A stretch of 38,021 bases of DNA from an uncultured Bacteroidales bacterium (GTDB lineage: Bacteria > Bacteroidota > Bacteroidia > Bacteroidales > P3). Made by a program: the position numbers and the translations under genes. This document shows positions 34,390 to 38,021 of the stretch, piece after piece (the first letter of the stretch is position 1; the number at the start of each line of letters is the position of its first letter). The notes below the pieces were generated by a model. It was given only the letters and a program-made list of their open reading frames with translations. It was not told the origin of the DNA and did not search any database. The stretch is from contig CAMVMX010000024.1 of NCBI GenBank assembly GCA_947168665.1, positions 1-38,021 on the forward strand, read 5' to 3'.

Positions 34390-37300
34390 ATGAAAAAGTT
34401 CTACTATATCGCCAGTTTATTGTTGATGATGGGAGTATCCTTCCGGGGGAGTGCCTATGCAAGCGAGAGGATTGCCGCGCAGATGGCGGAAGATGTGCAT
34501 GTGAACGACACGGCGGTGACGGCGTGCGACAGTATTGTGTGGCGAGGACGGCTGCTCACGGTGTCAGGCCAGTACAGCGACACGGTGTTTTCGGCCGCGG
34601 CCGGGGTCGACAGTGTGTATGTCTTGGATTTGACTATCGGGCACTCGGTTTCCGAAGTGCAGGAGGTGGTGGTCTGCGACAGCTACACGTGGGATGGGGT
34701 GACGTATATCGAAAGCACTGACGAGCCGGAGTTTGTGGGGCAGACCACAGTGGGGTGCGACAGTGTGGTGCACCTGCATTTGACGATATTGTACAGTACG
34801 ATAGGCGTAGAGGAGGTTACGGCGTGCGATAGTTTCCCGTGGCATGGCAATGTGTACAGGGAGAGCACGGTGTATCCGATATATGTTGAGCAGAATGCCG
34901 CGGGGTGCGACAGTGTTGTGGCGTTGCATCTCACAATCAACCGGCGGACGGACAGTGTGTACCGTGTGTTGGCGTGCGAGGGGTATGAGTGGTACGGGAC
35001 TCTGTACACGGCCAGCGGGGTGTATACGCACGAGCGAGACATGGCCGAGTCGCCCTGTGGGGGAGTGGACACGCTTTATCTGACAGTCGGCCACCCGGAC
35101 ACGACGGTTGAGGAGGTGGTGATATGCGACAGTTATACATGGGAGGGGGTGACGTATATTGAAAGCACTGACGAGCCGGTGGTGACGTTGCAGAACCAGG
35201 CTGGATGCGACAGCACGGTGCATTTGCATCTGACGGTGCTGTACAGTTCGGCACAGGTGGAGGAGGTGCATGCGTGCGACAGTTTTGCCTGGAACGGCGT
35301 TGTTTATACTGAGAGCACGGAGTCGCCCCTCTATTTCGGACAGACCGCTGCGGGTTGCGACAGCATTGTGCGGCTGAGCCTCACATTAGACAGCCGCGTC
35401 GACACAGTTGAGACGGTGGCGGTCTGCGACAGCTACACGTGGGACGGGGTGACATATATCGAAAGCACTGACGAGCCGGAGTTTGTGGGGCAGACCGCAG
35501 CGGGGTGCGACAGTGTGGTGCACCTGTATTTGACGATATTGTACAGTACGATAGGCGTAGAGGAGGTTACGGCGTGCGACAGTTTCCCGTGGCATGGCAA
35601 TGTGTACAGGGAGAGCACGGTGTACCCGATATATGTTGAGCAGAATGCTGCGGGGTGCGACAGCGTTGTGGCGTTGCACCTCACAATCAACCGCCGGACG
35701 GACAGTGTGTACCGTGTGTTGGCATGCGAGGGGTATGAGTGGTACGGGACCCTGTACATGGCCAGCGGGGTGTATACGCATGAGCGTGACATGGCCGAGT
35801 CGCCCTGCGGGGGAGTGGACACGCTTTACCTGACAGTCGGCCACCCGGACACGACGGTTGAGGAGGTGGTGATATGCGACAGTTATACATGGGAGGGGGT
35901 GACGTATATTGAAAGCACTGACGAGCCGGTGGTGACGTTGCAGAACCAGGCTGGATGCGACAGCACGGTGCATTTGCATCTGACGGTGCTGTACAGTTCG
36001 GCACAGGTGGAGGAGGTGCATGCGTGCGACAGTTTTGCCTGGAACGGCGTTGTTTATACTGAGAGCACGGAGTCGCCCCTCTATTTCGGACAGACCGCTG
36101 CGGGTTGCGACAGCATTGTGCGGCTGAGTCTCACTTTGGGCTACAGTAACAGCTATATTGTTGATACTACAGTCTGTGACAGTCTTTGGTGGCACGGAGT
36201 GCTATACAGGGCTTCAACCGGCGACGCTTCGGTCACAGAAGTCAATGCGTCGGGCTGCGACAGTGTGGTGTCGCTGCACCTTACGGTGAACAGTAGCAGC
36301 CATACACAGGAGGTGTTCACCGCATGCGATGAGTTTTTCTGGCATGGGGTCACATATACTTCTGGAACGACAGAACCCACATACACCGTACCCAACGCTG
36401 TTGGCTGCGACAGTGTGGTGACGCTGAATTTGACAGTGAATAGCAGCACGCACGACAGCTATAACCAGGATGCGTGCGATGCTTACACGTGGCATGGGGT
36501 GGAATATACCCAGAGCGGGGTTTATACATACAGTTATGAGAATGCGGACGGCTGCGCGAGTACGGACACGCTGCATCTGGAGATAAGCATACATGATGAC
36601 ACTTCCTATACGGTGGTGGCATGCGATGAGTACCACTGGAACGGGGTGACCTATAGCGAGTCAGGCATTTACACCTACGACCACAGCCAGCCGGGTTCGT
36701 CCTGCACGAATGTGGATACATTGTATTTGACAGTGAACCACAGCAACACGGGAGTTGAGACTGTGACTGCTTGCGACACGTTCACATGGCATGGGATTGC
36801 CTACACGAGCAGTACGACCGCTCCGACCTATACCGAGACCAACGCTGCTGGTTGCGACAGTGTGGTTACACTGAACCTTACCGTCAACCACAGCAACACG
36901 GGAGTTGAGACAGTGACGGCATGTGACTCGTTCACATGGCATGGAGTTGTCTACACGAGCAGTACGACTGCTCCGACCTATACCGAGACCAACGCTGCGG
37001 GCTGCGACAGCGTGGTTACATTGAACCTTACCGTCAACCACAGCAACACGGGTGTTGAGACTGTGACGGCATGCGACACGTTCACATGGCATGGGCTGGT
37101 GTATACGGCAAGTACAACGACACCCACATTTATCGAGACTAATATTCTCGGCTGCGACAGTGTTGTGACGCTGAATTTGACAGTGAATAGCAGCACGCAC
37201 GACAGTTACAACCAAGACGCGTGCGATGCCTACACGTGGCATGGTGTGGAATATACCCAGAGCGGGGTGTACACATACAGTTATGAGAATGCGGACGGCT

Positions 37301-38021
37301 GCGCGAGTACGGACACGCTGCACCTGGAGATAAGCATACATGATGACACTTCCTATACGGTGGTGGCATGCGATGAGTACCACTGGAACGGGGTGACCTA
37401 TAGCGAGTCAGGCATTTACACCTACGACCACAGCCAGCCGGGTTCGTCCTGCACGAATGTGGACACATTGTATTTGACAGTGAACCACAGCAACACGGGC
37501 GTTGAGGCAGTGACGGCATGTGACTTGTTCACATGGCATGGGATTGTCTACACGAGCAGTACGACTGCTCCGACCTATACCGAGACCAATGTTGCTGGCT
37601 GCGACAGCGTGGTGACGCTGCACTTGACAGTGAACTACAGCAACACAGGCGTTGAGGCAGTGACAGCTTGCGACACGTTCACATGGCATGAGGTGGTGTA
37701 TGATTCCAGCACCGTAGAGCCGACCTATACCGAGACCAACGCTGCTGGCTGCGACAGCGTGGTTACACTGAACCTTACCGTCAACCATAGCAACACAGGT
37801 GTTGAGACGGTAACTGCTTGCGACACGTTCACGTGGCATGGGGTGGTGTATGATTCCAGCACAGCAGAGCCGACCTATACCGAGACCAACGCTGCGGGCT
37901 GCGACAGCGTGGTTACACTGAACCTTACCATCAACCACAGCAACACGGGAGTTGAGACGGTGACTACTTGCGACACGTTCACATGGCATGGGATTGCCTA
38001 CACGAGCAGTACGACTGCTCC
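34390..38021 (+). CDS. Giant secreted repeat protein (CDSxxWxG...GCDSxVxLxLT repeats), 3' end outside the window
   Basis: From ATG 34390 the plus-strand frame stays open for 1210 codons to the window edge. It starts with a signal peptide (MKKFYYIASLLLMMGVSFRG; AYASERIAA). From residue about 38 it consists of about 24 tandem units of 46-50 residues with the pattern (T/V)xCDSxxWxGxxYxxS...GCDSxVxLxLTV. Nearly every unit has two Cys (the C of ACDS and of GCDS), consistent with a disulfide in each domain. These repeats are known from Bacteroidota surface proteins that carry gliding or T9SS C-terminal domains; that end is not visible here. Adhesion is inferred. The long minus-strand frames across it are shadows produced by the repeat periodicity. 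Confidence 0.9.
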   Translation, partial: MKKFYYIASLLLMMGVSFRGSAYASERIAAQMAEDVHVNDTAVTACDSIVWRGRLLTVSGQYSDTVFSAAAGVDSVYVLDLTIGHSVSEVQEVVVCDSYTWDGVTYIESTDEPEFVGQTTVGCDSVVHLHLTILYSTIGVEEVTACDSFPWHGNVYRESTVYPIYVEQNAAGCDSVVALHLTINRRTDSVYRVLACEGYEWYGTLYTASGVYTHERDMAESPCGGVDTLYLTVGHPDTTVEEVVICDSYTWEGVTYIESTDEPVVTLQNQAGCDSTVHLHLTVLYSSAQVEEVHACDSFAWNGVVYTESTESPLYFGQTAAGCDSIVRLSLTLDSRVDTVETVAVCDSYTWDGVTYIESTDEPEFVGQTAAGCDSVVHLYLTILYSTIGVEEVTACDSFPWHGNVYRESTVYPIYVEQNAAGCDSVVALHLTINRRTDSVYRVLACEGYEWYGTLYMASGVYTHERDMAESPCGGVDTLYLTVGHPDTTVEEVVICDSYTWEGVTYIESTDEPVVTLQNQAGCDSTVHLHLTVLYSSAQVEEVHACDSFAWNGVVYTESTESPLYFGQTAAGCDSIVRLSLTLGYSNSYIVDTTVCDSLWWHGVLYRASTGDASVTEVNASGCDSVVSLHLTVNSSSHTQEVFTACDEFFWHGVTYTSGTTEPTYTVPNAVGCDSVVTLNLTVNSSTHDSYNQDACDAYTWHGVEYTQSGVYTYSYENADGCASTDTLHLEISIHDDTSYTVVACDEYHWNGVTYSESGIYTYDHSQPGSSCTNVDTLYLTVNHSNTGVETVTACDTFTWHGIAYTSSTTAPTYTETNAAGCDSVVTLNLTVNHSNTGVETVTACDSFTWHGVVYTSSTTAPTYTETNAAGCDSVVTLNLTVNHSNTGVETVTACDTFTWHGLVYTASTTTPTFIETNILGCDSVVTLNLTVNSSTHDSYNQDACDAYTWHGVEYTQSGVYTYSYENADGCASTDTLHLEISIHDDTSYTVVACDEYHWNGVTYSESGIYTYDHSQPGSSCTNVDTLYLTVNHSNTGVEAVTACDLFTWHGIVYTSSTTAPTYTETNVAGCDSVVTLHLTVNYSNTGVEAVTACDTFTWHEVVYDSSTVEPTYTETNAAGCDSVVTLNLTVNHSNTGVETVTACDTFTWHGVVYDSSTAEPTYTETNAAGCDSVVTLNLTINHSNTGVETVTTCDTFTWHGIAYTSSTTA
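34671..36170 (+). repeat. 750-bp near-identical tandem duplication (five adhesin units)
   Basis: The stretch 34671-35385 matches 35421-36135 at a constant offset of 750 bp (250 residues, five units), with only a few differences. Third-codon bases are also largely shared, which implies a recent event. Confidence 0.88.
36403..37550 (+). repeat. Second higher-order duplication (747-bp offset)
   Basis: The stretch 36403-36800 recurs at 37150-37547 with a 747-bp offset (249 residues, again five units), including two distinctive divergent units (HDSYNQDACDAYTWHG and VVACDEYHWNGVTYSESG). Around and after it, shorter units recur every 150 bp: the CAGCAACAC start points lie at 36741, 36891, 37041, 37488, 37638, 37788 and 37938 (TAG in place of CAG at 37788). 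Confidence 0.82.

Noticed and set aside
34564..37989. Many long minus-strand frames over the adhesin
   Set aside because: They repeat with the period of the plus-strand units, are rich in His/Arg/Cys, and the plus-strand frame carries the signal peptide and promoter and stays open to the window end.

Overview
The window looks like chromosome of an uncultured member of the Bacteroidales (Bacteroidota). The sequence evidence is: promoters of the Bacteroidota type (a TAnnTTTG box, in some cases with TTG 19-21 nt upstream) in front of most transcription units; a secreted protein ending in a type IX secretion (T9SS) C-terminal domain; a fimbrillin-like lipoprotein; a DUF2027-like/Smr protein; Mpl, TypA and TopB of the Bacteroidota kind; and a giant secreted protein made of CDSxxWxG...GCDSxVxLxLT repeats. 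No rRNA, tRNA, transposase or CRISPR array was seen.

Layout. (1) 1-1402, minus: two secreted proteins, a beta-helix protein followed by a gene cut by the window edge. (2) 1403-2405: a long leader, then a block of 3-nt-loop palindromes. (3) 2406-7652, plus: HD-domain protein, mpl, a two-TM membrane protein, an Smr-domain protein and ispG. The first two, and the third and fourth, overlap by an ATGA. (4) 7653-7991: a perfect 48-bp palindrome and a second copy of the palindromic element. (5) 7992-11490, minus: an AT-richer restriction-modification island with one nuclease-methyltransferase fusion protein and one specificity subunit. (6) 11591-17137, minus: typA, an unknown gene, and a putative DNA-repair group (TIGR03916-like radical SAM protein, TIGR03915/DUF4130-like partner, spore-photolyase-like radical SAM protein). 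(7) 17266-18606, minus: remnant of a DEDD exonuclease, a fimbrillin-like lipoprotein and an unlisted 55-residue ORF. (8) 19083-21939, minus: a low-complexity secreted protein with three identical 132-bp repeats, a nucleoside phosphorylase and a small secreted protein. (9) 22180-25229, minus: an AGCS sodium/amino-acid symporter and a secreted beta-helix protein. (10) 25437-28295, minus: a T9SS cargo protein. (11) 28519-33906, minus: the compact operon sppA-topB-truA-prmA. (12) 34390 to the window end, plus: the repeat adhesin, open at its 3' end.

Housekeeping functions (peptidoglycan recycling, isoprenoid synthesis, translation factors, tRNA and L11 modification, topoisomerase, envelope protease) alternate with surface and secreted proteins. 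The most unusual points are: an IspG with long-type sequence that lacks the central insert domain, beside an Smr protein that also lacks its usual middle domain; the fused (BcgI-like) restriction-modification design behind a structured leader; a modular family of 3-nt-loop palindromes at three intergenic sites; and a five-unit higher-order periodicity in the terminal adhesin.
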